DNA from: Roseomonas sp.
GTDB taxonomy: Bacteria; Pseudomonadota; Alphaproteobacteria; Acetobacterales; Acetobacteraceae
Direction: 5' to 3'
Length of the DNA: 64,000 nucleotides
Assembly (NCBI GenBank): GCA_031180725.1
Contig: JAPSLO010000005.1
Span: 62,001-126,000, forward strand
Every line of letters starts with the position of its first letter. The stretch's first letter is position 1. Below the pieces are notes generated by a model, which saw only the letters and a list, made by a program, of their open reading frames with translations, did no database searches and was not told where the DNA came from. A program made the position numbers and the translations under genes. This document shows, piece by piece, positions 49,343-59,609 of the stretch.

Positions 49343-49366
49343 GCCCTCCCTGACCTCAAGGAGGGC
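49343..49366 (-). terminator. Hairpin downstream of the chemoreceptor gene
   Basis: gccctcc pairs with ggagggc around a ten-base loop, just past the chemoreceptor stop at 49374. Seven GC-rich pairs; on the minus strand GCGTTGTT follows. Plausible intrinsic terminator of moderate strength. Confidence 0.5.
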
Positions 49367-49373
49367 ATAAGGC

Positions 49374-51443
49374 TCAAGCTGCGCGGATATCAGCGAGGAA
49401 GCCGTCGATTTCTGTTCGCAGGCGGCCCGATTCGGCGGAAACCTGCTGGATCGTGCCGATCATCTCCCGGGTCACGCCACCCATGGTGTTGGCCGCCTCC
49501 GTCACCGCCGCAATCTCGCGGGATACGGCCTGGGTGCCGTTGGCAGTGCGCTGGATGCTCGCCGCGATCTCCCGGGTGGAGGCCCCCTGCTGTTCGACTG
49601 CGGCGGCGATGGCGCCGGAGACCTCGTTCATTTCCCCGATACGCCGCGCAATTCCCTGAATGGCGCTCACCGCCGCCCCGGTCGCGGCCTGGATCTCGCT
49701 AATCTGGCCCCCGATGTCCTCGGTCGCCTTGGCGGTCTGCGCCGCCAGGTTCTTCACTTCGCTCGCCACCACGGCGAAGCCCTTCCCCGCATCACCGGCG
49801 CGGGCCGCCTCGATGGTGGCGTTCAGCGCCAGCAGGTTGGTCTGGGCCGCGATGTCGCTGATCAGGCTGACCACGTCGCCGATCTTCTGCGCGGCATGAG
49901 CCAGGCCCTGCACATTGGTGTCCGCGGCGCTTGCCTCGGTCACCGCCTCCCCGGCCATGGTACTGGCGCTGCGCACCTGGCGCGAGATCTCAACTACCGA
50001 GGCGGTCAGCTCCTCGGTCGCGGCGGCGACGGTCTGCACATCGCCGCTGGCCTGTTGAGCGGCACGGGCCACGTTTTCGGCCAGCTGGCGCGTCTGCTCG
50101 CTGGATCCGCCGACGGTGTCTGCCGAGCGGCTCATGGCGGCGGTAGAGGCTGCGACCCGCGCCAGGGTTTCGTTCACCGTGCTGGCAAAGGCACGGATCT
50201 GTTCCTCCATGGCCGCAACCCGGCACTGGCGCGCTTCCTCGGCCGTCTCGCGCTCCCGCTGCAAGCCCTGCGCGACGCGGGCGTTGCGCTTAAACACTTC
50301 CAGTGCCTGGGCCAGTTCGCCCACCTCATCGCGGCGGCCGAGGTGCGGCACCTCCGCCTCCAGATTGCCGCGCGCCACCTCGCCCATCGCGGCGGTGATC
50401 CGTTCCAGCGCGCTCAGCACATGCCGCCGGAACAGGAAGCCTCCCGCAGCCAGGGCGCCGAGCAGCACCAGCACCAACCCGGCAAGCACCGCCAGGGAGA
50501 GCACCGCCTCCTCACGCGCCTTGGCCCCGGCGGCACGCATCTCCTGCAGCGCCGTCTCGCGCAGCGAGAACAGCGCGGCCAGCTCGGTCACCTGCCTGTC
50601 CCAGAAGGCGACCTCGACAGGCATGCGCCGGCCGGCCAGCCCTTCCTCAGCGAAGGCGTCGAAGGTCCGCTTGGCAGCGATGACACGCGCCGTCACCTCC
50701 TCAAAGCTGCGGCGGATGGCTGGCGGGGCGGACTCGGCGGTGGCGGCGTTGCGCAGCCGCGCCAGGATGGCCGTGAAGGCGCCGCGTCCGGCCTCCGCGC
50801 GAACCAACTCCTCCGCCGTCGGCGGGCGGTTCTGCCGCACCGGGCCACCTAGCGGCACCACCACGGCCGAGAGCGTCTCGCGCAGATCCATCACCATGCG
50901 CGCGATGCTGCCGAGACCACCCAGGCGGGGGTCGGCCGCCGTGAGCCGCTGCTCGGCCAGGCTGAGCGGCTCGTTATAACGCAGCTGCAGTTCCACATTT
51001 CGGGCTGAAAGCTGGGGCTGCGCCGCCAAGCGTTCGGCATGGGGGCGCGTCACGGTGCCATCGGCCACGCTGCGCAGTTCCTGCAGGGCCTGCCGCATCC
51101 GGTCATAGACCTCGGCGACCGATTGCGGCGGCAGCGCGCCGCTGCGCTGGGTGGCCGCACGCGCCGCGGCGATGGCTTCATCCAGCGCGGTACGTGCCTG
51201 GGTCAGCACCTGCCGCTCCTGCGAACCGGGCTCCGCAGCCGCAAGTAAGCGCGTCAGGGAGGTGCGTTCGGCGGCCAGTCGCTCCGGCACGACGAGCATC
51301 GCCGCAAAGGCGTTTCCAAGTTCGGCTGCCTGGTCGGTCCGGCGCAGATCACCCCAGCCCTGGTACAGCGCGCGCCCACTGGCAACTACTGCAACGACCG
51401 CCACGGCGCCGATCGCCACCGCGAAGATGGTGCGGATCCTCAT
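49374..51443 (-). CDS. Methyl-accepting chemotaxis protein
   Basis: 689 residues. A membrane helix at ~5-27, a ~290-residue periplasmic all-helical sensor with no PAS-type features, a second helix at ~315-338, a HAMP domain ([20 protein letters not shown]), then a cytoplasmic signalling coiled coil with the hairpin tip ([30 protein letters not shown]). It would sense an extracellular ligand and control CheA. No che genes surround it. The long helical sensor resembles those of four-helix-bundle receptors; ligand unknown. Confidence 0.93.
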   Translation of the reverse strand: MRIRTIFAVAIGAVAVVAVVASGRALYQGWGDLRRTDQAAELGNAFAAMLVVPERLAAERTSLTRLLAAAEPGSQERQVLTQARTALDEAIAAARAATQRSGALPPQSVAEVYDRMRQALQELRSVADGTVTRPHAERLAAQPQLSARNVELQLRYNEPLSLAEQRLTAADPRLGGLGSIARMVMDLRETLSAVVVPLGGPVRQNRPPTAEELVRAEAGRGAFTAILARLRNAATAESAPPAIRRSFEEVTARVIAAKRTFDAFAEEGLAGRRMPVEVAFWDRQVTELAALFSLRETALQEMRAAGAKAREEAVLSLAVLAGLVLVLLGALAAGGFLFRRHVLSALERITAAMGEVARGNLEAEVPHLGRRDEVGELAQALEVFKRNARVAQGLQRERETAEEARQCRVAAMEEQIRAFASTVNETLARVAASTAAMSRSADTVGGSSEQTRQLAENVARAAQQASGDVQTVAAATEELTASVVEISRQVRSASTMAGEAVTEASAADTNVQGLAHAAQKIGDVVSLISDIAAQTNLLALNATIEAARAGDAGKGFAVVASEVKNLAAQTAKATEDIGGQISEIQAATGAAVSAIQGIARRIGEMNEVSGAIAAAVEQQGASTREIAASIQRTANGTQAVSREIAAVTEAANTMGGVTREMIGTIQQVSAESGRLRTEIDGFLADIRAA

Positions 51444-51614
51444 ATCCTGGCCCTGCCTGCTCCTTCATGACAGGCCGTCGGACCGCCAGGCCTCCCGGCG
51501 CTCCGACGGCCGCCGGATTGCTGGCTCATAGCCGGGCTTCTCTAATGGCCAGTTGATGCTGCGGCTGCTCGCCCACTTGCCCAGGGCACGCTTCGGCCAC
51601 ACGGTGGAGGAAGA

Positions 51615-52328
51615 ATGACCGGATTGCCGATCGGCCCCAAGGTGGAGGCCACGCCACGCCCCTTGCCCGCCCGCGTCCCGCATCGCGGCACCGCGGTAAG
51701 CCTCGAGCCTTTGGCGTTGCGCCATGCCGAGGATCTCTGGCAGGCGGCGCAGGCCGATGCCGCTGGCGCTTCATGGACGTATATGGGCTACGGCCCTTTC
51801 GCCGATGCGGGTGCAATGCGCCAGCATGTTGCCGCCTCCGCAGCGCAGCACGACCCCATGTTCTGGGCCGTGCGGCCGCACCGCTCGGGCCGGGTGGAGG
51901 GCTGGCTGTCGCTGATGGACATCCAGCCCGCCCATGCCGCGATCGAGATCGGCCATATCTGGTTCTCTCCCCGTCTTCAGCGCACGCGCGCGGCGACCGA
52001 GGCGATGTTCCTGCTGATGCGCCATGCCATGGACGATCTCGGCTATCGGCGCCTGGTGTGGAAATGCAACACGCTGAACCAGCCCAGCCGGGCCGCCGCC
52101 AGGCGGCTGGGCTTCATCGAGGAAGGCACGCTGCGGGCCCACATGGTCGTGAAAGGCCGCCTTCGGGACACGACCTACTTCTCGATCCTGGAGGACGAAT
52201 GGCCGGCGCGGCGCCATGCCATCGCCTCCTGGCTGGATGACGCCAATTGGGGTCATGCCGGCGTGCCCCGGCGCTCACTCTCCGGCCTGACCACCGCGCT
52301 GGCGCAGCCGCAGTCGGATCAGGCATAA
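51615..52328 (+). CDS. GNAT family N-acetyltransferase, RimJ/RimL type
   Basis: 237 residues. LEPLALRHAEDLWQAAQAD starts the GNAT fold, EIGHIWFSPRLQRTRAATEA is the acetyl-CoA-binding region, and LVWKCNTLNQPSRAAARRLGF and LRDTTYFSILEDEWP complete the RimJ/RimL-like pattern. Likely acetylates an amino group on a small molecule or protein N-terminus. Divergent from the chemoreceptor gene by 171 bases. Confidence 0.88.
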   Translation: MTGLPIGPKVEATPRPLPARVPHRGTAVSLEPLALRHAEDLWQAAQADAAGASWTYMGYGPFADAGAMRQHVAASAAQHDPMFWAVRPHRSGRVEGWLSLMDIQPAHAAIEIGHIWFSPRLQRTRAATEAMFLLMRHAMDDLGYRRLVWKCNTLNQPSRAAARRLGFIEEGTLRAHMVVKGRLRDTTYFSILEDEWPARRHAIASWLDDANWGHAGVPRRSLSGLTTALAQPQSDQA

Positions 52329-52404
52329 TGACCGGGCCGCAAGGCAAGCCGGAGGTGGTCTGACGGGCAATGTACCCGCAGCCTTCCGGCGGGAGGTCAC
52401 GACA

Positions 52405-52557
52405 ATGATGGAATTCAGCGAGGTAGCAGCCTGGGGCCTGATTGCAGCGGCCTGCGTCTACGGGCTTGGGCTCAACAGGCTGCATCAGGCAGGTGCAGTG
52501 GCGCTGGCCGCGCTGGCAGCGCTCGCCACGAAGGCGATACTGCTGCCGCTGGTCTGA
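52405..52557 (+). CDS. Small membrane protein, 50 residues
   Basis: Double ATG at 52405/52408, GGGAGG at 52391-52396 with an eight-base spacing, TGA at 52555-52557. The sequence has two hydrophobic segments (VAAWGLIAAACVYGLGL and AGAVALAALAALATKAILL) separated by a short polar turn (NRLHQ), a two-helix membrane hairpin. Good ribosome site and position between two genes on the same strand support a real gene. No family recognised. Confidence 0.6.
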   Translation: MMEFSEVAAWGLIAAACVYGLGLNRLHQAGAVALAALAALATKAILLPLV

Positions 52558-52655
52558 GCACCGCCGGCAGGGCAGCCAAGCATTGTTTTTCGCCACGGCC
52601 TGACGCACGGTTTGAAGCGTAACGGGCTGTGAGAGAGGCCGGAGCCTTGCCCCGC

Positions 52656-53837
52656 ATGATCGAGGATACCGTTGGCGCCTTCATGCCAGGGCCGCGGGTG
52701 GAGATCCCCGGCGCGACCGAAGGGCCGCTCGTCGGGTTGAACTTCGCCGTGAAGGACCTGTTCGACGTGGCCGGCACCGTCACCGGCTACGGCAATCCGG
52801 ACTGGGCGCGCACCCATGCGCCGGCGGCGGCCACGGCACCGGTCGTGCTGACCCTGATCCAGGCCGGCGCCATGCTGCGCGGCAAGACCAAGACGGTGGA
52901 ACTCGCCTACGGCCTGACGGGCGAGAATGTCTGGTATGGCACACCCATCAACTCAGCCGCGCCGGACCGTTTTCCGGGCGGCTCCTCCTGCGGGTCGGCT
53001 GCGGCGGTGGCCGCGGGACTGGTGGATTTCGCTCTGGGCTCCGACACTGGAGGTTCAGTGCGCATCCCAGCCAGCTATTGCGGCATCTTTGGCATCCGGC
53101 CGAGCTGGGGCGCCGTCAACCTGACAGGTGCCTGCCCGCTTGGTCCCAGCTTCGATACCCCAGGCTGGTTCGCTGCCAAGGCCGAGGTGCTGCGCCGGGT
53201 GGGCGATGTTCTGCTGCCGCCAGGGGGCGAGGGCCCGTTGGGGCCGTTGCTGAAGGTGCAGGAAGCCTGGATCAACGCGGTGCCCGCCACGGCCGCTGCG
53301 CTGACCCCTGCGCTCGGCGCGGTGGAGAGGGTGCTGGGCCCGATGCTCTCGGTCAGTCTGGTGCCGGAGACGCTGGACACGCTCTATGGCCATTTCCGCG
53401 CCGCGCAGGCGGAGGAAGCCTGGGCCAGCCTCGGCTCCTGGGTGGAAGCCGTCCGGCCGAAATTCGGTCCCGGCGTGGGGGAACGCTTCGCGGTTGCCAA
53501 GGCGACGGAGCCGGAAAAGGCCGCCGCCGCCCGCGCCTTCCGCAACAAATTCCGCACACGTGTCCGCGCCCTGCTGACAGGCGGCGCCGTGCTGGCCTAT
53601 CCGACCTCGCCGATCCCCGCGCCGAAGCTGGAGATCGACCAGGACGCGCAGCAGGCGATCCGCGAGCGCACCATCGGCGTTACGGCCATTGCCGGGATGG
53701 GCGGACTCTGCGAGATTTCGATCCCGGCGGCGAAGGTGGACGGCGTGCCGGTGGGGCTTTCGCTGGTCGCTGCTTCGGGCCGCGACCGGGCCTTGCTGGC
53801 GCTGGCGGAGCAGGTGGCGAACGAATTGAAGCTGTAG
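52656..53837 (+). CDS. Amidase signature-family protein
   Basis: 393 residues from ATG 52656 (a GTG at 52629 adds nine). The Ser-cisSer-Lys triad is present in [11 protein letters not shown] (Lys ~42), [14 protein letters not shown] and [12 protein letters not shown] (nucleophilic Ser). The C-terminal third is shorter than in typical 460-residue amidases and close to the AtzE/amidase-like proteins of ~400 residues. Hydrolyses a carboxamide of unknown identity. It stands upstream of hisF but separated by ~145 bases. Confidence 0.9.
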   Translation: MIEDTVGAFMPGPRVEIPGATEGPLVGLNFAVKDLFDVAGTVTGYGNPDWARTHAPAAATAPVVLTLIQAGAMLRGKTKTVELAYGLTGENVWYGTPINSAAPDRFPGGSSCGSAAAVAAGLVDFALGSDTGGSVRIPASYCGIFGIRPSWGAVNLTGACPLGPSFDTPGWFAAKAEVLRRVGDVLLPPGGEGPLGPLLKVQEAWINAVPATAAALTPALGAVERVLGPMLSVSLVPETLDTLYGHFRAAQAEEAWASLGSWVEAVRPKFGPGVGERFAVAKATEPEKAAAARAFRNKFRTRVRALLTGGAVLAYPTSPIPAPKLEIDQDAQQAIRERTIGVTAIAGMGGLCEISIPAAKVDGVPVGLSLVAASGRDRALLALAEQVANELKL

Positions 53838-53982
53838 GTCCTGCTGGCCGTCGGCGCAGCCTGTACCGCCACTGGATCTCACCCGGCGCTTGACCCGGCG
53901 GCGTGCCGGACGCAAAGGGCGCTCGGCCGCGCCATTCGGGCCATCCTTTCCCCCCGCGCCATGTCTGCGCCGGAGAACACGC

Positions 53983-54750
53983 TTGCTCGCGCTTCGCGTC
54001 ATCCCCTGCCTCGACGTCAAGGACGGACGGGTCGTCAAGGGCGTGAATTTCCTGGAACTGCGCGATGCCGGGGATCCGGTGGAGCAGGCCCGCACTTATG
54101 ACCGCGAGGGCGCGGACGAGATCACCTTCCTCGACATCACCGCCAGCCATGAGGGCCGTGACACGATGCTGGATGTCGTGAGCCGCACGGCGGCGGAGGT
54201 GTTCATCCCGCTGACCGTCGGCGGTGGGGTGCGCAGCGTGGAGGACATGCGGAAGCTGCTGCTGGCCGGTGCGGATAAGGTTTCAGTGAATTCCGCGGCG
54301 GTCGCCGACCCCGGACTGGTGACGCGCGGGGCGGAAGCCTTCGGCAGCCAGGCCATCGTGGTGGCCATTGATGCGCGGCGCAACGGCGCGGGCTGGGAGG
54401 TCTTCACGCATGGCGGCCGCCGCGGCACGGGGATTGATGCCGTCGAATGGGCCAAGGAGATGCAGTCTCGCGGCGCCGGGGAATTGCTGCTGACGTCCAT
54501 GGACCGCGACGGGACCCGGCAAGGCTTCGACCTGGAATTGCTGCGCGCGGTGCGTCGCGCGGTGCGGCTACCGCTGGTGGCCTCCGGCGGGGTGGGCGAG
54601 GCTGCGCATTTCGTGCAGGGCGCCCAGGCCGGGGCGACCGGGCTGCTGGCAGCCAGCGTTTTCCACTACGGCCAGATGCGCATTGCGGAGGCAAAGGCTG
54701 CTCTGGAAGCAGGCGGCCTGCCCATTCGTCCCGTTGCGGAGACCGCCTGA
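53983..54750 (+). CDS. hisF: Imidazole glycerol phosphate synthase subunit HisF
   Basis: 255 residues from TTG 53983, set by GGAGAA seven bases upstream; longer frames to 53890 lack a plausible leader. It cyclises PRFAR with ammonia from HisH to imidazole glycerol phosphate and [23 protein letters not shown] holds the catalytic Asp near residue 10, VAIDARRNG the second, and [12 protein letters not shown] and PLVASGGVG the phosphate sites of the TIM barrel. Its stop shares a base with the hisE start. hisH is not in the window. Confidence 0.97.
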   Translation: MLALRVIPCLDVKDGRVVKGVNFLELRDAGDPVEQARTYDREGADEITFLDITASHEGRDTMLDVVSRTAAEVFIPLTVGGGVRSVEDMRKLLLAGADKVSVNSAAVADPGLVTRGAEAFGSQAIVVAIDARRNGAGWEVFTHGGRRGTGIDAVEWAKEMQSRGAGELLLTSMDRDGTRQGFDLELLRAVRRAVRLPLVASGGVGEAAHFVQGAQAGATGLLAASVFHYGQMRIAEAKAALEAGGLPIRPVAETA

Positions 54751-55307
54751 TGGGCAAGCCCACAAAGAAGGCAGAGTCCTACAAGACGGCGGAGACCGAC
54801 AGGCCGCTGAAGGCCAAGAAGAAGGCAATGAAGCGCGTGGCGAAGCTGCCCCTGCCAGCGGGGCTGCCCGCGCCTAACGAGCTGAAGCCGCCGCGGCCAG
54901 TGGATCCTACCGCCAGTGCCATGACAAACTTCAGGTCAACCGCAGGCGCCGAAGCGGCCATCCTGGACGCGCTGTGGAGCACGGTAGAGGCGCGGCGCCA
55001 GGCCGGGGATATCGAGCATTCGCATTCCGCCCGGCTGCTGGCGCGCGGCACGCCAAAGGTAGCCCAGAAGCTGGGTGAAGAGGCGGTGGAATGCGTCATC
55101 GAGGCGACGCAAGGCAACCGCCACGCCACGATCATGGAAAGTGCTGACCTTCTCTATCACCTGGTGGTGCTCTGGGTGGATGCGGGCATCCGGCCGGAGG
55201 AGGTCTGGGCGGAGCTTGCGCGGCGCCAGGGCATCAGCGGCATTGCAGAGAAGGCAGCACGGCCCAAGGGCCTGCTGCGGGCGGCGCAGACCACCAAGCT
55301 GCCATGA
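54750..55307 (+). CDS. hisE: Phosphoribosyl-ATP diphosphatase with basic N-terminal extension
   Basis: 185 residues from ATG 54750 (TGATG with hisF), against ~105-110 for ordinary HisE. The C-terminal half (from about residue 68) is the MazG-like HisE domain: [33 protein letters not shown] and [16 protein letters not shown] with the Glu/Asp metal ligands. It removes pyrophosphate from PR-ATP in step two of histidine synthesis. The first ~65 residues are Lys/Pro-rich and look disordered. A later start (ATG near 54921) would remove the extension. Overlaps the next gene by four bases. Confidence 0.92.
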   Translation: MGKPTKKAESYKTAETDRPLKAKKKAMKRVAKLPLPAGLPAPNELKPPRPVDPTASAMTNFRSTAGAEAAILDALWSTVEARRQAGDIEHSHSARLLARGTPKVAQKLGEEAVECVIEATQGNRHATIMESADLLYHLVVLWVDAGIRPEEVWAELARRQGISGIAEKAARPKGLLRAAQTTKLP

Positions 55308-55834
55308 TCCGCGCAGCGCGGCCGGCCGACGCGATGGCGATCGGCGCGCTGTTGCGGGCTGCCTTCGGGGGCGAGGACGAAGTCCGGCTGGTTTCGGCGC
55401 TGCGCGCCGCTGGTGACGCAGTGATTGAACTGGTCTTTGCGGACGCGGCGGATGGGCTGCTGGGCCACATCCTGTTCAGCCCAATGGCGGTGGGCCGGGC
55501 GGCAGCGCTGGCGCTGGCGCCTCTGGCCGTTTTGCCATCCGCGCAGCGCCGCGGCATCGGCACCGCGCTGGTGCGGGCCGGACTAGCCGCGGCGCGGCGG
55601 CGCGCAGAAGGCTGGTGCCTGGTGCTCGGCAAGCCCGCCTATTACGGGCGCTTTGGCTTCATGGCCGAGGCCGCCGCCGGGGTGACCGGCCTGCCCTGGT
55701 CGGGTCATCCAGCCTTCCAGGCGCTGCGCTTGGCGCCGGACGCGCCACCGCTCTCCGGCCCGGGCCACTATGCTTGCGCCTTCCGCCTGGCGCCGCCAGA
55801 AACCGGGGAACCGATCCTGGGAGCACGCGCATGA
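55304..55834 (+). CDS. GNAT family N-acetyltransferase
   Basis: 176 residues. [23 protein letters not shown] begins the fold; [25 protein letters not shown] is the pyrophosphate-binding motif of acetyl-CoA and [13 protein letters not shown] follows. The pattern matches the YhbS-like subgroup. It is embedded in a run of overlapping genes (hisE before, HIT protein after, 4-base overlaps each). Target unknown. Confidence 0.88.
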   Translation: MIRAARPADAMAIGALLRAAFGGEDEVRLVSALRAAGDAVIELVFADAADGLLGHILFSPMAVGRAAALALAPLAVLPSAQRRGIGTALVRAGLAAARRRAEGWCLVLGKPAYYGRFGFMAEAAAGVTGLPWSGHPAFQALRLAPDAPPLSGPGHYACAFRLAPPETGEPILGARA

Positions 55835-56217
55835 GCATCACCGGCCTGCCGCCCTATGACAGCACCAACATCTTCGCCCGCATCCTGCGCGGCGAGATCC
55901 CGAGCCGGAAGGTGCATGAGGACGACTATGCGCTGGCCTTTCATGACATCAACCCGCAGGCGCCAGTGCATGTGCTGGTGATCCCGAAGGGGCCTTATGT
56001 CTCCCATGCCGATTTCAGCGTGAATGCGACGGAAGCCGAGATCGCCGGCTTCTGGCGCGCGGTGGGCAAGGTTGCGCGGGACCTTGGCCTGGAAAGCAGC
56101 GGTTACCGCATCCTGTCCAACATGGGGGCGGATGGTGGGCAGGAAGTGCCGCATTTCCACGTCCACATCTTCGGCGGCCGCCGCCTGGGCCGCATGGTGC
56201 CGCGCCCGGAGGCTTGA
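55831..56217 (+). CDS. HIT family (HinT-like) nucleotide-binding protein
   Basis: 128 residues from ATG 55831. NIFARILRGEIPSRKVHED, FHDINPQAPVHVLVIPKG and the histidine triad HFHVHIFGGR near the C-terminus are diagnostic. HinT proteins hydrolyse nucleoside phosphoramidates such as adenylated amines. In alphaproteobacteria a HIT gene often follows hisE, as here. Starts within the last bases of the GNAT gene. Confidence 0.95.
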   Translation: MSITGLPPYDSTNIFARILRGEIPSRKVHEDDYALAFHDINPQAPVHVLVIPKGPYVSHADFSVNATEAEIAGFWRAVGKVARDLGLESSGYRILSNMGADGGQEVPHFHVHIFGGRRLGRMVPRPEA

Positions 56218-56265
56218 GCCCCGGCCCGCTTGACCGCAGCCCCCATCCCGCGCGAGGCAGGGGGC

Positions 56266-57111
56266 ATGACCAACCCGCTGCTCGAGGCCCGCGCCGCCCT
56301 GGAGGCCGCGGGCCAGTTGCCGGACGCCGAGCTGGATATCGCCACCGTAGCGCTGCAATTGGCGCGCGTGGACCAGCCGGTGGCCGATTGGCAAGCAGCG
56401 GTGCAGCACCTCTCGGATATCGCCCGCGCGGCGGTGGAGATGGCCGCGGCAGACCCCGAGGCCGATGCCGGTGACCTGACACGGCGCCGCGCCGCGCTGG
56501 CGGAACTGCTGCATGAAACCTTCGGCTATACCGGCGATGCAGAGACCTACGACGATCTCTCCAACGCCAACCTGCTGCGGGTAATCGAGCGCCGGCGCGG
56601 CCTGCCAGTGGCGTTGGGCATCCTGTGGCTGCATGCGGCGGAAGCCGCCGGGTGGGCGGCGCATGGGGTGGATTTCCCTGGCCATTTCCTGGTGGCGCTG
56701 AGTGGCCGCGGCCAGGTGGTGGTGGATGTCTTTGGTGGTGGCGCACCGCTGGATGCGCGCGACCTACGGGCCCTGCTGAAGCGTTTCGCCGGTGAGACGG
56801 CGGAGTTGCGCCGCGATACGCTGGCGCCCATGAGCAAGCGCGCCGTGCTGCTGCGCCTGCAGAACAACATCAAGGTCCGCCGGCTGCGCGATGGCGATCT
56901 GGCAGGTGCCGTGGCCTGCACCGAGGATATGCTGCGTCTGGCACCCGAGGCCGCTTTCCTGTGGCGGGAGGCCGGGCTGATGCATCAGCGGCTCGGCCAT
57001 GTGACGGCCGCGATCCTCAGCCTGGAACGCTACCTTCAGCTGGCGCCGGACGGCCCGCAGGCGCTGCGCGTGCGCGGCCTTCTGGAGGAGCTGCGCAACC
57101 GGTTGAACTGA
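56266..57111 (+). CDS. SirB1 family protein (transglutaminase-like plus TPR)
   Basis: 281 residues from ATG 56266; a GTG-type start at 56230 is in frame. The N-terminal ~150 residues form the transglutaminase-like SirB1 domain (TYDDLSNANLLRVIERRRGLPVAL split over this region, then GVDFPGHFLVAL), and the last ~90 a tetratricopeptide pair (LRLQNNIKVRRLRDGDLAGA and WREAGLMHQRLGHVTAAI). It lacks an obvious Cys nucleophile. Function poorly understood; probably a scaffold. Ends the hisF-hisE-GNAT-HIT run. Confidence 0.85.
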   Translation: MTNPLLEARAALEAAGQLPDAELDIATVALQLARVDQPVADWQAAVQHLSDIARAAVEMAAADPEADAGDLTRRRAALAELLHETFGYTGDAETYDDLSNANLLRVIERRRGLPVALGILWLHAAEAAGWAAHGVDFPGHFLVALSGRGQVVVDVFGGGAPLDARDLRALLKRFAGETAELRRDTLAPMSKRAVLLRLQNNIKVRRLRDGDLAGAVACTEDMLRLAPEAAFLWREAGLMHQRLGHVTAAILSLERYLQLAPDGPQALRVRGLLEELRNRLN

Positions 57112-57332
57112 GCTCCGCGGTCTTGCCCACGCTCCACGCGCGCCGATAACCCTGCCGGTATGGCAGGATGCCGCGTGTCGGTGCGCAACGCCCGCCGGCA
57201 TCTCCTCTGATTTGCGCCGAGGCTGCCGCGCCAGCCGATATGCCGCACTATCCGGATCGGCCTCCCTTGTCGTCGTGCTTCACATCCCTCGGCCGAAGAC
57301 GCCTCCTTTTGGCCGTCGGCCCAGCCTGTCCG

Positions 57333-58790
57333 TCAGCCTCGGGAGGCGGCTTGGGCAGATCCCGGAAGCCCCCGCAGCACGTCGCCCAGCAGTCTCGCCG
57401 CCCGCCGCAGTGCGGGCGGTTCGTGGCCCGTGAAGCCAAGCATCAGGGCGGAAACCGGTGGGGCAGCGGAGTACATCGGACTGACGGGGCGCACCACCAG
57501 GCCGCGCGCCGCCGCCGCCTCGCCGACTGTCACGTCGTCCAGGCCGGGCGCCAGACGGGCCAGCAGCTTCATGCCCTGCTCGGGCACTTCCGCCTCGATC
57601 AGCCCGGCGGCCTCGCTCGCCAGCGCCTCGGCCAGCGCGTCGCGGGCGGCGCGATAACGCAGGCGCATCCGCCGCAGATGCTGGGTGAAATGGCCCTCCG
57701 CCAGGAAATCGGTGACGACCGCTTCCTGCAGCGCCGCGGGATGCCAGTCCGCCAGGCGGCGGGCGGCGAGGACCGCCTGCAGCAGTTCAGGCGGCAGGAC
57801 GGCATAGCCCAGCCGCAGGCCGGGAAAGAGAACCTTGGAGAAGGTCCCCACATAGATCACCCGGCCGGCCTCATCGATGCCCTGAAGTGAGGCCAATGGG
57901 CGGCCCGTGTAGCGGAACTCGCTGTCGTAGTCGTCCTCCAGCACGAAGGCGCTGGCGCGGCGCGCCCAGGCCAGCAATTCCAGCCGTCGTGCCATGGAAA
58001 GCTGCACACCCAACGGATAGTGCGAGGACGGTGTCACATAGGCCAGCCGCGCCTGCGGGGCGGCACTGATACCGGCCGCCACGTCCAGCCCCTGCCCATC
58101 CACCGGCACCGGCACGATTCGCGCCCCGGAAGCGGCCAGCGCGGCCTGCACTGCCGGATAACACGGGTCCTCCAGCCAGACCGCGTCGCCCGGGGCCAGC
58201 AGCACCCGCAGCACGAGATCGATGGCCTGCTGCGCACCCGCGGTCACCACCACCTGGTCGGGCTGGCAGCGCACGGCCCGAGCGGCGCGAAGATAGGCAG
58301 CAATAGCCTCTCGCAGCGCCGAGGCGCCCTGCGGATCGGCATAGCCCAGCAACCGCGGATCAGGCCTTTGCAGGTGCTTCACCGTCAGCCGGCGCCAGAG
58401 ATGCAGCGTGCGCGCATCCAGGGAAACACGCCCTGTGGTGAAGGGGGCAGTGCCGTAGAGGTGGTGCGCTTCCGGCGTCGGTGGTGGCGCCGGGGGGTTC
58501 CGCAGCGGCGGGTGTTCCGGCACCTCCGGCAACTCCCGTGAGACAAAGGTGCCGGCACCGACACGGCCGCTGACGAAGCCTTCGGCCAGCAATTGCTCAT
58601 AGGCCGCCACGACCGAGTTGCGCGCGACGCCTAATTCCACCGCCAGGCTGCGGCTGGGCGGCAGTCGCGCGCCTGGCGGCAGCACACCGGCCAGGATGGC
58701 CTGACGCAGCGCCAGATAGATCTGGCGCAGCAGCGGCACGCCGCTCGCGCGGTCGATGCCAGGCAACAGCAGGTCGGCCGGCTTCAGCAT
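57333..58790 (-). CDS. MocR/PdxR-type GntR-aminotransferase fusion regulator
   Basis: 485 residues from ATG 58790. N-terminal GntR-type winged helix (LRQAILAGVLPPGARLPPSR, then LGVARNSVVAAYEQL) joined to an aminotransferase class I domain of ~370 residues, with the PLP-type lysine in VGTFSKVLFPGLRLGY. MocR proteins use PLP or its adducts as signal; PdxR members control vitamin B6 genes. The divergent neighbour is a PPOX-family flavoprotein, and ATTGG boxes lie between the starts, so it probably regulates that gene and itself. Confidence 0.92.
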   Translation of the reverse strand: MLKPADLLLPGIDRASGVPLLRQIYLALRQAILAGVLPPGARLPPSRSLAVELGVARNSVVAAYEQLLAEGFVSGRVGAGTFVSRELPEVPEHPPLRNPPAPPPTPEAHHLYGTAPFTTGRVSLDARTLHLWRRLTVKHLQRPDPRLLGYADPQGASALREAIAAYLRAARAVRCQPDQVVVTAGAQQAIDLVLRVLLAPGDAVWLEDPCYPAVQAALAASGARIVPVPVDGQGLDVAAGISAAPQARLAYVTPSSHYPLGVQLSMARRLELLAWARRASAFVLEDDYDSEFRYTGRPLASLQGIDEAGRVIYVGTFSKVLFPGLRLGYAVLPPELLQAVLAARRLADWHPAALQEAVVTDFLAEGHFTQHLRRMRLRYRAARDALAEALASEAAGLIEAEVPEQGMKLLARLAPGLDDVTVGEAAAARGLVVRPVSPMYSAAPPVSALMLGFTGHEPPALRRAARLLGDVLRGLPGSAQAASRG

Positions 58791-58835
58791 TGGTCCGGCA
58801 TCATGACACGAAATTGGCCCTCGCAAGGATCCAAT
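58789..58835. promoter_or_regulatory. Candidate MocR operator with repeated ATTGG boxes
   Basis: Three ATTGG elements lie between the divergent genes: ATTGGTCC at 58789-58796, ATTGGCCC at 58813-58820 (24 bases apart, direct repeat), and the inverse GATCCAAT at 58828-58835. AATTGG and CCAATT also form an inverted repeat around 13 bases. MocR regulators are known to bind ATTGG-containing direct or inverted repeats. The first box covers the regulator's own start codon. Confidence 0.5.
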
Positions 58836-58880
58836 TCCAGAGCTTCCCTAGGACTATCGTGACCCGCCGGAGCCGCCGCC

Positions 58881-59609
58881 ATGGCCGATACCCTGACCGA
58901 CATCTATCCCGTGACCGAACGGAACAAGGTGCGCCGCCTGCATGAGCGCGGCCGCTACGACCACGCCAGCGTCCACGCCATCCTGGATTCGGCAATGCTG
59001 TGCCACATCGCCTATGTGATCGACGGCCAACCCTACTGCACGCCGACGGTCTATTGGCGGGAAGGCGACCATTTGTACTGGCACGGCTCCTCAGCGAGCC
59101 GGATGCTGCGCACGCAGAAGCCGGGCGTTCCGGTCTGCGTGACGGTCACGCATCTGGACAGCCTCGTGCTGGCGCGCTGCGGCTTCAACCATTCGGTCGA
59201 CTACCGTTCGGTGATGTGCTTCGGGCAGGCGCATGTCATCGAGGATCCGGCGGAGAAGGCGCGCGCCCTCGATGCGATGATCGACCGCCTCTATCCCGGC
59301 CGGAACGCCACGCTGCGTCCCAGCACCGCGCTGGAGCTGAAAGCAACTATGGTCATCGGCATGGAGATTGAGCAGGCCAGCGCCAAGATCCGCACCAAGG
59401 GGGTGGCCGATGAGGAGGAGGACTACGCGCTACCGATCTATGCGGCACGTATTCCGGTGATGCAGGTGATCGGCGCCGCCGAGCCCTGCCCCCGCATGCC
59501 GAATGGCGTAGCTGCGCCGGAAGGGCTTTCGCACTTCGTTCCTGGCCGACGACTGGATGAGGTGATGACGGAAAGCTCTCGCCGGACCTACGCTACGGAG
59601 GATGAATGA
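58881..59609 (+). CDS. Pyridoxamine 5'-phosphate oxidase family (FMN-binding split barrel) protein
   Basis: 242 residues. The split-barrel core is visible in HAILDSAMLCHIAYVIDGQPYCTP (spread over residues ~33-57), YWREGDHLYWHG and CVTVTHLDSLVLAR, typical of the PPOX-like family that binds FMN or, in some members, F420 or haem. It is not the standard PdxH. Divergent from a MocR-type regulator and overlapping the following amidase by eight bases, it may belong to a B6- or amine-related pathway under that regulator. Confidence 0.85.
   Translation: MADTLTDIYPVTERNKVRRLHERGRYDHASVHAILDSAMLCHIAYVIDGQPYCTPTVYWREGDHLYWHGSSASRMLRTQKPGVPVCVTVTHLDSLVLARCGFNHSVDYRSVMCFGQAHVIEDPAEKARALDAMIDRLYPGRNATLRPSTALELKATMVIGMEIEQASAKIRTKGVADEEEDYALPIYAARIPVMQVIGAAEPCPRMPNGVAAPEGLSHFVPGRRLDEVMTESSRRTYATEDE

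Noticed and set aside
49896-50852. A His/Gly-rich rightward frame of 318 residues
   Set aside because: It is a shadow of the chemoreceptor coding sequence; the composition is typical of antisense translation in GC-rich DNA.
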